From contig NZ_JANUEQ010000013.1 of assembly GCF_024807845.1 (NCBI RefSeq), forward strand, positions 1 through 64,000: a stretch of DNA of 64,000 nt, in the 5' to 3' direction. Below are positions 1 to 9,404 of the stretch, piece after piece. Numbering within the stretch: position 1 is the first letter of the stretch; every line of letters starts with the position of its first letter. The notes under the pieces are model-generated. The model saw only the letters and a program-made list of their open reading frames with translations. It searched no databases and was not told the origin of the DNA. Made by a program: the position numbers and the translations under genes. The DNA comes from Klebsiella sp. BIGb0407 (GTDB lineage: Bacteria > Pseudomonadota > Gammaproteobacteria > Enterobacterales > Enterobacteriaceae).

Positions 1-82
1 ATGCCGAACTCAGAAGTGAAACGCCGTAGCGCCGATGGTAGTGTGGGGTCTCCCCATGCGAGAGTAGGGAACTGCCAGGCAT
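1..82 (+). rRNA. rrf: 5S ribosomal RNA, 3' part
   Basis: The first 82 bases match the 3' two thirds of enteric 5S rRNA as I know it, from the CCGAACTCAGAAGTG segment through GTAGTGTGGGGTCTCC to the closing CTGCCAGGCAT. The 5' third lies outside the window, so the gene is partial only because of the window edge. It is the distal gene of an rRNA operon read rightwards and is followed directly by a rho-independent terminator. No tRNA follows it. Confidence 0.97.
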
Positions 83-94
83 CAAATAAGCAAG

Positions 95-121
95 AGCCCA
101 GTCGAAAGACTGGGCTTTTTT
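95..121 (+). terminator. rRNA operon terminator
   Basis: A perfect 9-bp stem (AGCCCAGTC / GACTGGGCT) with a GAAA loop is followed by a run of T. It starts 12 bases after the 5S end. This is the standard form of an enteric rrn terminator. Confidence 0.95.
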
Positions 122-275
122 GCGTCTGTAATCGGGAAAACACTCATACGTCCGCAGGATTTTGCGCTGAGACAAGGCGGCAAGGGAGGTTATGAAGGAG
201 CCTACTTCAGTATGTGACTGAACTAACCGAGTGCGGCCAACGCGGTATCAGGGGAAAGCTAAAAGGCTACAAACA

Positions 276-301
276 AAACCCCAGTCTGACGACTGGGGTT
301 T
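276..301. terminator. Bidirectional terminator between rrn and the small gene
   Basis: An 11-bp perfect stem (AAACCCCAGTC / GACTGGGGTTT) closes a TGAC loop. Read on the minus strand it is followed by TTTTGTTTG, so it serves the leftward gene ending at 345. On the plus strand it could be a second rrn terminator. Confidence 0.85.
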
Positions 302-344
302 CCATGCTTTGCTGTTATAAGTCTTCCCGGCAAGGGAGCAATAA

Positions 345-590
345 TTATTTACGCCAGTAACCCTTTGAAAATACGTCCTGCTGTAGTTCATGAATAACGA
401 TACGTACTTTCTCATTATCATGGAATCCATCGACTACAGAGTGGGTTACATCGCCGTAATGGGTAATAATCAGGTGGCTTTCTGGATAGATTTCTTTAAC
501 CCTGGCTCTCAGTTCAGAGGCATAGGCGTCATATTGTTGTTCAGAAAGTTTTGTAATATCGGTGTCAGCAAGATTGATTGTAATATCCAT
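345..590 (-). CDS. Small protein of unknown function, faintly DinI-like
   Basis: This encodes an 81-residue acidic, soluble protein without a signal peptide or membrane segment. A GAGGAA ribosome site lies about 7 bases before the ATG, and a terminator follows the stop, so the gene looks real. The pattern is a short beta strand, a helix containing SELRARVKEIYPES, two strands, a second helix and a terminal aromatic (GYW). That order recalls DinI-family DNA-damage proteins, but the similarity is by eye and weak. No LexA box was found upstream. Function unknown. Confidence 0.6.
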   Translation of the reverse strand: MDITINLADTDITKLSEQQYDAYASELRARVKEIYPESHLIITHYGDVTHSVVDGFHDNEKVRIVIHELQQDVFSKGYWRK

Positions 591-962
591 ACACTGTTCC
601 TCTGGCTAAACGCCTTTTCCAAAAAGGCGATAAATAAAAATCTGCGAGAATAGATAGTGGGTTTATACGTCGAAAAGGCGTACAGAATTCCATTCAGGCG
701 TAAGGTACCCATCTGATTATAGGCGTATTTTCAGTACAGGAAGAGCGATCTTGTGTGATATGTGAGAAATAAATTCGCCGTTCGCTGAGAGGATCAATCG
801 GTCTGCAAGGCTGGTCAGGGGGGCTGGATGAGAAGATTCTCTATTGAGTTAAGGCATTATAATAGACTGAGTCAGTGCTGTTTTACGGCTGGCAGAATGT
901 AGTGGGTCAGTAATCCACTACATTCAAACAAATAACAGTATTCTTTCTATCAATTAACAGTA
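591..962. other. Intergenic stretch without a gene; hairpin at its right end
   Basis: No convincing coding frame. A hairpin at 895-925 (GAATGTAGTGG, 9-nt loop, CCACTACATTC) lies downstream of nanC. It has no T-run on the minus strand, so it may stabilise the nanMC transcript end rather than terminate it by itself. Confidence 0.5.
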
Positions 963-1655
963 TTAGAAATTATATTGTAACCCGACTCTATAACGAGTCT
1001 GTCTATCGCTACTATTTTTATTTACGCCAACGTTACCTACTTCTATATATGGGCTAAAAGACTTATTGAGTTTCCATAAGAAAGCTACGTTGTGCTCATA
1101 GTTTGTTTTCTTATTATTAAATTTAATTTGATCGCTATCCATCCAGGTGAAATTATAATCTATTTTTAGCAGATTGTTAGAATAGCCAAAAAAAGTATCA
1201 AAGCGATTTGTTTTTTCATCATCAACATTGTTCGCTGTTTTTCTGGCATAATCATAGCGATAACGCTCTGCAATATAGATACCAGAATCAAAGTTATATT
1301 GCATTCTTAAATAAGGCTTATAGATAGAGGTATCTGTACCACTTTCAAAAATAAATCCAGGCTGTAACACAATATTAGTAGTTAATTTATAATTATAGTT
1401 AATACCCAGCTCGATGGCATTAGTCACAACATCACTAAGAAACTTATCTTGTTCACCATTTACTCCACCAGATTTAACGCTGGCATCAACATAGAAACCT
1501 ACACCGCCGGGTAATGTCTCAATAACTGCAATTCGGTCCTTATTTATTCTTGTCGAGTCCGCATACTCATGGCGAAAATCAAGTGTTGCAGCCTGTAGTG
1601 ATGTTGTACAGGCAATAAGAGATCCTATACATAATAATGTATTATATTTTTTCAT
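963..1655 (-). CDS. nanC: Sialic-acid outer-membrane channel, NanC/KdgM family
   Basis: A 230-residue outer-membrane beta-barrel monomer of the KdgM family, which includes E. coli NanC, the porin for N-acetylneuraminate. Residues 1-22 are a signal peptide ending LQAA, followed by mature ATLDFRHEY, a KdgM-type start. The chain has alternating amphipathic strands and ends in the C-terminal QYNF typical of OMPs. The ATG at 1655 is chosen because the longer frame would start with TTG and break the signal peptide; an AAGG site precedes it. It follows nanM by 38 bp, as part of a leftward nanM-nanC unit. NanC rather than an oligogalacturonate porin is inferred from the neighbours. Confidence 0.88.
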   Translation of the reverse strand: MKKYNTLLCIGSLIACTTSLQAATLDFRHEYADSTRINKDRIAVIETLPGGVGFYVDASVKSGGVNGEQDKFLSDVVTNAIELGINYNYKLTTNIVLQPGFIFESGTDTSIYKPYLRMQYNFDSGIYIAERYRYDYARKTANNVDDEKTNRFDTFFGYSNNLLKIDYNFTWMDSDQIKFNNKKTNYEHNVAFLWKLNKSFSPYIEVGNVGVNKNSSDRQTRYRVGLQYNF

Positions 1656-1693
1656 TTCCAGATACCTTGCCAATTAAATGATTTAAATAAGTT

Positions 1694-2839
1694 TTATTCT
1701 GTCGTTAATTTACCATCGACCATTTTAATGGTCGTCACCGATGATATCGGTTTGCCTTGATTATTTTCCCCGCCCAAAAGGTAAATATCATTGCCATAGT
1801 TAATGGAGACCCCATAGCCGGCAGGTTGTGCCATTTTCCCCAGATATTTCCACTGACCCTCTTGTAAACCATAGACTTCATCATGCCAGGTCTTTTTAAG
1901 TCCTTCATGGGAGTAATATTTATGATTCAGATAGTTTTCCTTTGCACCCGGGAAGTTAGCACCACCAGCTACCAGCAGCACACCGTTACTGACCCCAGAA
2001 AATGCACCAGCTAAACCTTCCTGGTATCTATCGCCAGGCAAAGGAGGAAGAGCATCGCTTGAGATCCATCTTATCTTAGCGTTTTCCAGTACCGCATAAT
2101 GAACGCTATCGGTACGTAGCCCGGGTTTGATTTCACCATTGATCAGGATTATTTGATTGTCTTTATTAACTAATGATGATCCCGCTGTAGCATTGAATGG
2201 AAGTTCTCCTGGACTACCCCATTTATTCTCTTTAGCATTATAAATAAGAACCGTCTTGTTGAAGCGATAGTCTTCTGCTGGCTTATCAAAATATTGCTTA
2301 ATAATTGTGTTTTTAGCCTTTTCATTGTCTTTATTATTCTCTATATCAAGCAAGTACTTATCAAAGATATCTTTATTCACACCGCCGATGATTAAGGCTG
2401 TATTACTATTAATATTAGTGCCAGTATGTCCAGTCAGGCCTACAGGTGCTTCAGTATTAACACGTTCCCAGCTATCTTTTTGCGGTGAATATTTATAGAC
2501 ATCACGTAATACTCTGAGTGTAGTTGAATTATTTTCTTTACCCACACCACCAAAAACAAAAAGATTACCATCGAGCATCATTGAAATAGGTTGATCACGA
2601 GATACACCCGGGAAATCTTTTATTTTTTTCCATGTCTTATCATTTTTTTTAAGGTCAAGCTTATACCATGCTGAACCAGCACTTCCCAGTCCAATATAAA
2701 TTACTCCATTATCATCTATAGTACCTGTACCATTTTTTATAGGGACAGGGATTTCAGGTAAACTCTCTGCTTGAGCAGATGTGATGAAACAAGCCGAAAT
2801 AAGAAAAGTTACTAAGCACATAGTTTTATTGAGCATCAT
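1694..2839 (-). CDS. nanM: N-acetylneuraminate epimerase (mutarotase)
   Basis: A periplasmic Kelch-repeat enzyme that converts alpha-Neu5Ac, released by sialidases, to the beta anomer for faster uptake. About 381 residues. Residues 1-24 form a signal peptide ending SAQA, followed by SLPEIPVPIKNGTG, nearly the E. coli mature start. Kelch blades are visible as repeated hydrophobic-GG motifs (VFGGVG, IIGGVN, LVAGGAN, YLLGGEN). The segments ENYLNHKYYSHEGLKK and GEIKPGLRTDSV match the family core. The start at 2839 (tandem ATG ATG, AGGA upstream) is preferred over 2902, which would place the signal peptide internally. Divergent from nanE and probably co-regulated with it. Confidence 0.93.
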   Translation of the reverse strand: MMLNKTMCLVTFLISACFITSAQAESLPEIPVPIKNGTGTIDDNGVIYIGLGSAGSAWYKLDLKKNDKTWKKIKDFPGVSRDQPISMMLDGNLFVFGGVGKENNSTTLRVLRDVYKYSPQKDSWERVNTEAPVGLTGHTGTNINSNTALIIGGVNKDIFDKYLLDIENNKDNEKAKNTIIKQYFDKPAEDYRFNKTVLIYNAKENKWGSPGELPFNATAGSSLVNKDNQIILINGEIKPGLRTDSVHYAVLENAKIRWISSDALPPLPGDRYQEGLAGAFSGVSNGVLLVAGGANFPGAKENYLNHKYYSHEGLKKTWHDEVYGLQEGQWKYLGKMAQPAGYGVSINYGNDIYLLGGENNQGKPISSVTTIKMVDGKLTTE

Positions 2840-3076
2840 AAAATTTAATCCTGTGACAGACATAAAACACCGATGGAGTAATGCTCCGTAGTTAGTGATC
2901 ATTTGGTGTTTAATTCAACTCAATTTATTTCAAAATGTGATAGATAACAAAAATTAGTCAGATTAAAAAGAATCTGTTCCATCAGGTATCATCAGCTGCA
3001 GGTCTCCTGGTTGACCCTGTTCACAGTTTTTTCTTTTATCCCTTGATGTAGCATTGCTCCGAGGTGTATTATTTTT

Positions 3077-3091
3077 TGGAGTTTAGCTTCA
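3077..3091. promoter_or_regulatory. Candidate sialate-regulator operator upstream of nanE/nanM
   Basis: TGGAGTTTAGCTTCA, an imperfect palindrome of form TGGAGT-N3-RYTYCA. The same form occurs upstream of nanT (7996-8010) and of the aldolase gene (8277-8291). It ends 25 bp before the nanE start, where a repressor would block transcription. Assignment to the RpiR-type protein encoded at 5481 is inferred. Confidence 0.5.
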
Positions 3092-3116
3092 TTTGACAAG
3101 GGAAAGGTAAAGCAGA

Positions 3117-3797
3117 ATGTCACTCATAACCCAGCTTGAACAAAATGCATGTGATAACGGGGCATTAATCGTATCCTGCCAGCCCATTCCTGAAAGCCCG
3201 ATGGATAGGCCAGAAATTATTGCAGCAATGGCTCAGGCGGCTGTTTCTGCGGGTGCTATTGGTATCCGTATCGAAGGTATCGAAAATCTAAAGGTAGTTC
3301 GCCCGCTCATTCAGGTACCTATTATCGGTATCGTTAAACGCGAACTTGCTGATTCAGCTGTACGGATTACACCTTACCTGGAAGATATTGACGATTTGGC
3401 CAGTGCCGGAGCTGATATCATTGCCTTTGATGCTACATTCCGGCCTCGTCCAGTCGAGATAGTCCCTTTACTGGAACGTATTCGACACCATGGATTACTT
3501 GCGATGGCTGACTGTGCAACTGTTGAAGAGGGGCTTTCTTGTCAACGCCAGGGTGTCGAATTTATTGGCACCACGCTTTCGGGATATACCGGGCCTGTTA
3601 CGCCAACCGATCCAGATTTGGATATGGTATTAGCGCTCAGCAAGGCTGGTTGTCGTGTAATTGCTGAAGGACGTTATAATTCTCCTTCATTGGCGGCAAG
3701 TGCAATGGATCATGGGGCATGGGCGGTAACGGTCGGTTCAGCGATAACGCGTATCGAACATATTTGCCATTGGTTTAGCGACGCAGTGAAACGTTAA
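3117..3797 (+). CDS. nanE: N-acetylmannosamine-6-phosphate 2-epimerase
   Basis: Cytoplasmic (beta/alpha)8 enzyme that turns ManNAc-6-P into GlcNAc-6-P, joining sialic-acid catabolism to the amino-sugar pathway. At 226 residues it is close to the usual 229. The family segments [34 protein letters not shown] and [12 protein letters not shown] are present, and [18 protein letters not shown] closes the barrel at the C terminus. An AAGGTAAAG site precedes the ATG. nanK begins 12 bases after the stop, so the two are translationally close. First gene of the rightward nanE-nanK-nanQ-regulator group. Confidence 0.95.
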   Translation: MSLITQLEQNACDNGALIVSCQPIPESPMDRPEIIAAMAQAAVSAGAIGIRIEGIENLKVVRPLIQVPIIGIVKRELADSAVRITPYLEDIDDLASAGADIIAFDATFRPRPVEIVPLLERIRHHGLLAMADCATVEEGLSCQRQGVEFIGTTLSGYTGPVTPTDPDLDMVLALSKAGCRVIAEGRYNSPSLAASAMDHGAWAVTVGSAITRIEHICHWFSDAVKR

Positions 3798-3809
3798 TTG
3801 GAGTGTCCT

Positions 3810-4682
3810 GTGAAAACACTGGCTATTGATATCGGTGGTACCAAGCTTGCGGCTGCGCTTATAGATGAAAACCATGAAATAACACAACGCAGAGAAATAC
3901 CTACGCCAGGCAGCACTACCCCCGCCGATCTTGAGTATGCTCTGTCTTTCCTGGTTAAACCCTATAAGCATCTTGCCACCCGTGTTGCGGTAGCTTCGAC
4001 GGGTATTATTGATAAGGGTATTCTGACGGCGTTGAATCCGGATAATCTGGGGGGACTGAATGCTTTTCCACTTCAGTCAATAATAGAAGCGCTCACCGGA
4101 TTGCCTTGTAGCTTATTGAATGATGCACAAGCAGCGGCTTGGGCTGAATATTCCCGGCTATCAACAGATATCCAGAATATGGTGTTCATAACAATATCTA
4201 CCGGTGTCGGTGGCGGTGTTGTTATTAATGGGAAATTATTAACCGGGTCCCATGCTTTTGCCGGCCATCTTGGCCATTGTCAGGCTGATCCCCTGGGGCC
4301 GCTTTGTGGCTGTGGGCGAACTGGGTGCGTTGAAGCTATTGCCTCTGGTCGAGCCATTGCTGCTGCCGCCAGGCAGGATCTTCTGGGTAAAGACGCCAGA
4401 GCTATTTTTCTCGCGGCACAATCTGGCCATCAGCATGCACAGCAACTTGTGACTCGTTCCGCCCAGGCTATCTGTCAGTTAATCGCTAACCTTAAAGCAC
4501 TCCTGGATATTGAATGTGTCGTACTGGGCGGGAGTATTGGCCTGGCACTAAATTATCGCGAGCAAGTTGAGATGCTATTAACTCAATTACCACCTGCTTT
4601 TCATGTTCCTATTATCTCGGCTCATTTTCAGCATGATGCCGGTTTGATGGGCGCAGCATTATGGCTGAGCGATGAAGATTAA
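3810..4682 (+). CDS. nanK: N-acetylmannosamine kinase (ROK family)
   Basis: Phosphorylates ManNAc from the aldolase to ManNAc-6-P using ATP. About 290 residues. The N-terminal phosphate-binding loop [13 protein letters not shown] is followed by the ROK zinc site GHLGH...[15 protein letters not shown] near residues 150-180 and the second glycine motif [10 protein letters not shown]. The GTG at 3810 is chosen over the in-frame TTG at 3798: it has GGAG 7 bases upstream and gives a protein aligned with E. coli NanK from its first residues. It sits directly behind nanE, its partner enzyme. Confidence 0.95.
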   Translation: MKTLAIDIGGTKLAAALIDENHEITQRREIPTPGSTTPADLEYALSFLVKPYKHLATRVAVASTGIIDKGILTALNPDNLGGLNAFPLQSIIEALTGLPCSLLNDAQAAAWAEYSRLSTDIQNMVFITISTGVGGGVVINGKLLTGSHAFAGHLGHCQADPLGPLCGCGRTGCVEAIASGRAIAAAARQDLLGKDARAIFLAAQSGHQHAQQLVTRSAQAICQLIANLKALLDIECVVLGGSIGLALNYREQVEMLLTQLPPAFHVPIISAHFQHDAGLMGAALWLSDED

Positions 4683-4823
4683 ATCACTAAAATAGTATTT
4701 TATGATTAATTTATTTGTCTTCGACAGCGAAATAATAAAATAGGGCGTAATGGCTGCTCTTTTTATTATTAACTCTGGATATTTATTTCTCATCCATATG
4801 ACAGAAATATAAATATTGTATAA

Positions 4824-5309
<486 letters not shown>

Positions 5310-5357
5310 CTATCTCATCATTAGTACTATTCAAAACGAGACTATACTTCTCGCAAT

Positions 5358-5403
5358 GCGGTGTAAGCTCTTCCCCTCTTGCTTACATCGCGCTTTTTTT
5401 CTC
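5358..5403 (+). terminator. Terminator after nanQ
   Basis: Stem GCGGTGTAAGC / GCTTACATCGC with one G-T pair, followed by a T-run of more than seven. It separates nanE-K-Q from the regulator gene, which therefore probably has its own promoter. Confidence 0.88.
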
Positions 5404-5480
5404 ACCCTAAACCGGGTAGGCTATGGACTATTCGGTATCGCCTATTTTTAACGTCAGAATGACTTATTATCAGGAGATCT

Positions 5481-6359
5481 ATGCCTCCTCAATCCCCACG
5501 TCTTAAACCCGGAAAAATACTTGATACGCTTGGCGCGATGCAAAATAGCCTGACGCGCGCCGCTCAGCGTATCTCCCAATATATTCTGACGTCTCCTCGC
5601 CATGCGACTCAGCTATCAATTGCTGAATTATCGCGTGAGACACAAGCAGGGGAAGCAACGATTATTCGTTTTTGTCGAACGCTAGGATATAAGGGATTCC
5701 ATGAGTTTAAAATGGATCTTGCCATTGAGCTTGCGACGGCAGAACCCAATAATAGTAGCCCTATGCTGGATGCTGAAATCAGCACCTCGGACGACGCCCA
5801 TACTATTGGTTTAAAACTACAAAATACGATTAATAACGTACTGTCTGAAACGCTCAACTTACTGGATATGGTGCAAGTGGGTAAAGTGGTTGATGCCTTA
5901 CGTGCCAGCAACTCGGTGTATATTTTTGGCGTCGGGTCGTCAGGAATAACGGCCGAAGATATGAAACATAAATTGATGCGTATAGGTTTACGGGTTGATG
6001 CTGTGACTAATAATCACTTTATGTATATGCAGGCAGCATTATTAAAAGCAGGCGATGTCGCTATCGCTATCAGCCACTCAGGTGAGTCGCAAGAAACTGT
6101 GCATACATTAAAACTGGCCAGGCAGGGCGGCGCGACAACTGTCGCACTCACTCATAATCTTGGCTCGCCGCTCAGCGAAGTTGCAGATTTTTGTCTGATC
6201 AACGGTAATCGGCAGGGAATGTTGCAGGGGGATTCTATCGGAACCAAAACTGCGCAACTTTTTGTGCTCGACTTGCTGTACACCTTATTAGTTCAGGCTG
6301 CGCCAGAACAGGCGCGGGAGAGTAAGTTACGCACTATGTCGGCGCTTAACTTATCCTGA
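5481..6359 (+). CDS. RpiR/MurR-family transcriptional regulator, probable sialate regulator
   Basis: A 292-residue regulator. The N-terminal helix-turn-helix (about 20-85) contains the family signature IAELSRETQAGEATIIRF. The C-terminal SIS sugar-phosphate-binding domain (about 125-265) contains YIFGVGSSG and AISHSGESQ. Members sense phosphorylated sugars; here ManNAc-6-P or GlcNAc-6-P is plausible. In E. coli the nan operons use a GntR-type NanR, so this is a different regulator family, as in Vibrio, where an RpiR-type NanR controls nan genes. AGGAGA precedes the ATG. Control of the flanking nan genes is inferred from position. Confidence 0.88.
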   Translation: MPPQSPRLKPGKILDTLGAMQNSLTRAAQRISQYILTSPRHATQLSIAELSRETQAGEATIIRFCRTLGYKGFHEFKMDLAIELATAEPNNSSPMLDAEISTSDDAHTIGLKLQNTINNVLSETLNLLDMVQVGKVVDALRASNSVYIFGVGSSGITAEDMKHKLMRIGLRVDAVTNNHFMYMQAALLKAGDVAIAISHSGESQETVHTLKLARQGGATTVALTHNLGSPLSEVADFCLINGNRQGMLQGDSIGTKTAQLFVLDLLYTLLVQAAPEQARESKLRTMSALNLS

Positions 6360-6373
6360 CAGGATAAACAAAG

Positions 6374-6400
6374 ATAACCCGGGTCTGGCCCGGGTTATTT
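6374..6400. terminator. Bidirectional terminator between regulator and nanT
   Basis: Perfect 10-bp stem ATAACCCGGG / CCCGGGTTAT, 5-nt loop, between convergent genes and flanked by T-rich or A-rich tracts. Confidence 0.85.
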
Positions 6401-6422
6401 GTAAACCAAACCTTCATGTTTA

Positions 6423-7910
6423 CTACTTACTGTCTACGGCGGTATTTACCTGATTGCCTTTAGTGATTGCTCCGCTAAAAGGTTTACCATCAATAGCATC
6501 ATGTGTGCGGAGCGCTTCCGGACGGATCCAGCGTTGTACGCGTGATGGCATATCCAGACCAATGAGCAGGATAACAACGAAGGTCAGTCCGAAGGATAGT
6601 GAGCCAAGTGCTGTGCCAAGATCCAGACGTTGGGCTACCAGCGCTCCAAGTATTGGTGCAATCGCTCCGCCTAATGCGCCGACGTTATAGGTAAAGCCCA
6701 GGCCCGCCGCGCGCTGATCGGTATCGAAGTATCCACCAATCAATTTAGGTAATATCCCCGCAATACCTTGACCAAGAACTTGTTGGAAGAACAACAGTCC
6801 GCCCAGCAACCACAGATTTTCACCACCGATTGCAAATACTGGAATAATCAAGAATTGTGATGCTAGCAGGCTGTAGACATAAGCCTTACGCGTTCCTACC
6901 CAGTCACCTAAGAAACCGCCAACAATACAGCCGACCGCAGCGCCAAAGCCGCTAAAGGAGAGCACACGAGCAACTTCAGTTGGATCATATCCCAAGTCTG
7001 TTTTTAAATAGGTCGGGAGCAGCGCCTGGATTGGCCAGGAGTAGAGAAAAGCAAAGAGCACGATAATCATCAGCATCACGCCAGTAGGCCAGCGGTTTCC
7101 GGTACTTTGCACCATATAGCTAATAAAGATAGCTGCGCATATTAATCCCAGAATCGTGATGATTAAAGGGTTACTCACTCCGCCAGCAAAGCAGAACCAC
7201 AATGCTGCCGCAGCAATTGCTGTTGTAGCTATGTTGATAGTTGCTTTTTTGCCATGATAAAGAATATCTACCATGGTGCGAACTGGGGTTTTCTCTGCCT
7301 GGCGTTTCTTCCAGTCTTCGGCTTCGGGAATATTTTTCCGTAACCAAAGTGCAAAAACGATAGGTAAAATACCGATGAAAAATAGCGAACGCCAGCCCCA
7401 GACAGGGACAACAACACTGTATACCTGAGCTGCGACAACCGCACCGACCGAAAAGCCTGAGATCAAAAAGCCACTTGCTTTATTACGTAAATGTTTAGGC
7501 CAACTTTCAATAACATAGGTGGCGCTGGAACCATATTCTCCCGCCATACCTATACCGATAACCAAGCGCGCGATAAACAGCGCGGTATAGCCCGGTGCCA
7601 GACCACAGGCGAGCGTACCCAATGAGAAGAGAACAATACTGGTAATCATTGCCAGGCGACGACCATATTTGTCTGCCATCGCGCCGATCATTAATCCGCC
7701 AAACCAGCGTGAGATAAAAGCGGCTGAAATTAACGTTGCTGCTTCTACCGTTGTTAAACCAAATTCGACCTTAATATCAGTCAATACCAAAGCAATAAGA
7801 ACAAAGTCGAATCCATCCAGTAAATAACCAATCCATGCTGCGGAAAATGCACGCCATTGTGATTTATTTATACTTTTATACCAGACAGTACTGTTTTTTA
7901 TGGTACTCAT
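6423..7910 (-). CDS. nanT: Sialic-acid:H+ symporter (MFS)
   Basis: Inner-membrane major-facilitator transporter for Neu5Ac. At 495 residues it matches E. coli NanT (496) almost end to end, including [18 protein letters not shown] in the first helix, [20 protein letters not shown] (loop 2-3 signature), [20 protein letters not shown] and the C-terminal [19 protein letters not shown]. Like NanT it has about 14 membrane segments, with two extra central helices. The start has AGGAGAG upstream. It faces the regulator gene and shares a 422-bp control region with the aldolase gene. Confidence 0.96.
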   Translation of the reverse strand: MSTIKNSTVWYKSINKSQWRAFSAAWIGYLLDGFDFVLIALVLTDIKVEFGLTTVEAATLISAAFISRWFGGLMIGAMADKYGRRLAMITSIVLFSLGTLACGLAPGYTALFIARLVIGIGMAGEYGSSATYVIESWPKHLRNKASGFLISGFSVGAVVAAQVYSVVVPVWGWRSLFFIGILPIVFALWLRKNIPEAEDWKKRQAEKTPVRTMVDILYHGKKATINIATTAIAAAALWFCFAGGVSNPLIITILGLICAAIFISYMVQSTGNRWPTGVMLMIIVLFAFLYSWPIQALLPTYLKTDLGYDPTEVARVLSFSGFGAAVGCIVGGFLGDWVGTRKAYVYSLLASQFLIIPVFAIGGENLWLLGGLLFFQQVLGQGIAGILPKLIGGYFDTDQRAAGLGFTYNVGALGGAIAPILGALVAQRLDLGTALGSLSFGLTFVVILLIGLDMPSRVQRWIRPEALRTHDAIDGKPFSGAITKGNQVNTAVDSK

Positions 7911-7995
7911 CCTGCTCTCCTGTAACGAGCAATGTGTGTAACGAGATAGAAGGTGGATAATCTTTCCGATGAAAACTACATCCTGAAATTATTTT

Positions 7996-8010
7996 TGGAG
8001 TCAAACTCCA
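7996..8010. promoter_or_regulatory. Candidate sialate-regulator operator upstream of nanT
   Basis: TGGAGTCAAACTCCA, a perfect 6-bp inverted repeat around CAA, 86 bp upstream of the nanT start. It is the best-conserved of three copies and defines the motif. Confidence 0.55.
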
Positions 8011-8061
8011 CTGAAACATATATTGAATAACTAAAACTCCGCAAGAGCGTATTAGATTATT

Positions 8062-8077
8062 TGTGAACATGGTCAAA
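8062..8077. promoter_or_regulatory. CRP-like site in the nanT-aldolase interval
   Basis: TGTGAACATGGTCAAA matches TGTGA-N6-TCACA at 8 of 10 core positions. It is placed between divergent catabolic genes, as expected for catabolite control. Confidence 0.4.
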
Positions 8078-8276
8078 AATGATGAAAAGTTTTCACAAAC
8101 AGAGACTTCTAATCATCATTGCATTCAATTGCTTACAGATGGGTCTTTAAAAATATATAAAACATACGGTTATCTTATGCTTATAGCTTCGTTAATGTGG
8201 TTTTCCTCACACTTTACCGAATTGCTTTTTGAACGGGCAGAGGCGGAGTTGCAACCGGTGATAAATGGTTCTAGTA

Positions 8277-8291
8277 TGGAGTGTAATTTCA
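8277..8291. promoter_or_regulatory. Candidate sialate-regulator operator upstream of the aldolase gene
   Basis: TGGAGTGTAATTTCA, third copy of TGGAGT-N3-RYTYCA, ending 41 bp before the aldolase start. ATTCCA just beyond it (8291 on) gives an alternative longer palindrome. Confidence 0.45.
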
Positions 8292-8332
8292 TTCCATTTT
8301 AAATTTAGAAGTAAAGCACCGAAGAGGCTGAT

Positions 8333-9223
8333 ATGGAAAAACTGACAGGTTTGATTGCTGCACCACATACTCCTTTTAACGCTGATAGCAGCGTTAACTA
8401 TCCTGTGATTGATCAGATTGCTGAGCATCTTGTGGCTCAAAAAGTAACGGGTGTTTACGTTTGCGGAACCACCGGAGAGGGTATCCATTGCTCTGTTGAA
8501 GAGCGTAAAAAAATTGCTGAGCGCTGGGTAAAAGCAAGTCAGGGAAAACTGAGTATCACGCTACATACCGGAGCGCTGAGTATTGCTGATTCCCTTGAGT
8601 TGAGCCGACATGCAGAGACGCTGGATATTTTTGCCACCTCAGTGATTGGGCCATGCTTCTTTAAGCCCGGTAATGTTGAAGACCTGGTTGAATATTGCCG
8701 AATTAACGCTGAGGCTGCACCTTCAAAAGGCTTTTATTACTACCACTCAGGTATGTCGGGTTTAAGCATCGATATGGAACAATTTCTGTTGCTGGCAGGT
8801 GAGCGTATTCCAAACCTGACAGGTATGAAATTTAACTCCAGTGACATGTATGAATATCAGCGCTGTTTACGTGTTAATAACGGCCAGTTTGATATTCCAT
8901 TCGGTGTCGATGAGTTCTTACCTGCCGGGCTAGCATGTGGTGCAACAGGCGCTGTTGGTAGTACCTACAACTATGCGGCACCGTTATACCATCGCCTGAT
9001 AGATAGCTTTAATCGTGGCGATATGAAGGACGTCGCGGCTTGTATGGATAAAGTCATAGCGATTATCCGCGTACTGGTGCAATACGGTGGTGTTGCGGCC
9101 GGGAAAGTCGCCATGCAGTTACATGGTATCGATGCAGGAGATCCTCGTCGTCCATTACGCCCGATGACTAGCGAGCAGAAAAAAGCAGCGATTGAGGCAT
9201 TTATGGCGGCTGATTTTATATAA
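8333..9223 (+). CDS. nanA: N-acetylneuraminate lyase, resembling the animal-type enzyme
   Basis: Class I aldolase that splits Neu5Ac into ManNAc and pyruvate. At 296 residues it has GTTGE at 45-49 (carboxylate-binding loop), FYYYH at 134-138 with the catalytic tyrosine, and the Schiff-base lysine K166 in GMKF. By eye it is closer to vertebrate NPL than to E. coli NanA: shared segments include FYYYH, GVDE, CGATGAVGSTYNY and the C-terminal LRPMTSE region, where E. coli has a different text. The GAGG site is 7 bases before the ATG. It has its own control region with an operator-like repeat and a terminator, so it is monocistronic. Confidence 0.92.
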   Translation: MEKLTGLIAAPHTPFNADSSVNYPVIDQIAEHLVAQKVTGVYVCGTTGEGIHCSVEERKKIAERWVKASQGKLSITLHTGALSIADSLELSRHAETLDIFATSVIGPCFFKPGNVEDLVEYCRINAEAAPSKGFYYYHSGMSGLSIDMEQFLLLAGERIPNLTGMKFNSSDMYEYQRCLRVNNGQFDIPFGVDEFLPAGLACGATGAVGSTYNYAAPLYHRLIDSFNRGDMKDVAACMDKVIAIIRVLVQYGGVAAGKVAMQLHGIDAGDPRRPLRPMTSEQKKAAIEAFMAADFI

Positions 9224-9251
9224 TTTTCTTGCATATAACTATTCTCCATTA

Positions 9252-9282
9252 CGGGATTTTACTGCGGTAAAATCCCGCTTTT
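9252..9282 (+). terminator. Terminator after the aldolase gene
   Basis: Perfect 11-bp stem CGGGATTTTAC / GTAAAATCCCG, TGCG loop, then CTTTT. It starts 29 bp past the stop codon. Confidence 0.92.
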
Positions 9283-9404
9283 AAGTCGATTATATTTAAA
9301 ACTAATAAACTCTTTAGGGCGTTTTTCTGTACGGCCTTTATGAATTAATAAGTGAGTGTTGCAAATAATAAATTTAAATAATAATAGTCACTAAGGAACC
9401 GCCA

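Noticed and set aside
1-195. Open frame starting at base 1, 64 codons
   Set aside because: It reads through 5S rRNA and its terminator; not a protein.
125-270. Possible ERIC/IRU-like repeat after the 5S gene
   Set aside because: No second copy in the window and no clear palindromic ends; cannot be supported.
8063-8302. 79-codon frame between nanT and the lyase gene
   Set aside because: No ribosome site, no recognisable domain; it overlaps a CRP-like site and an operator-like repeat, so the interval is regulatory.
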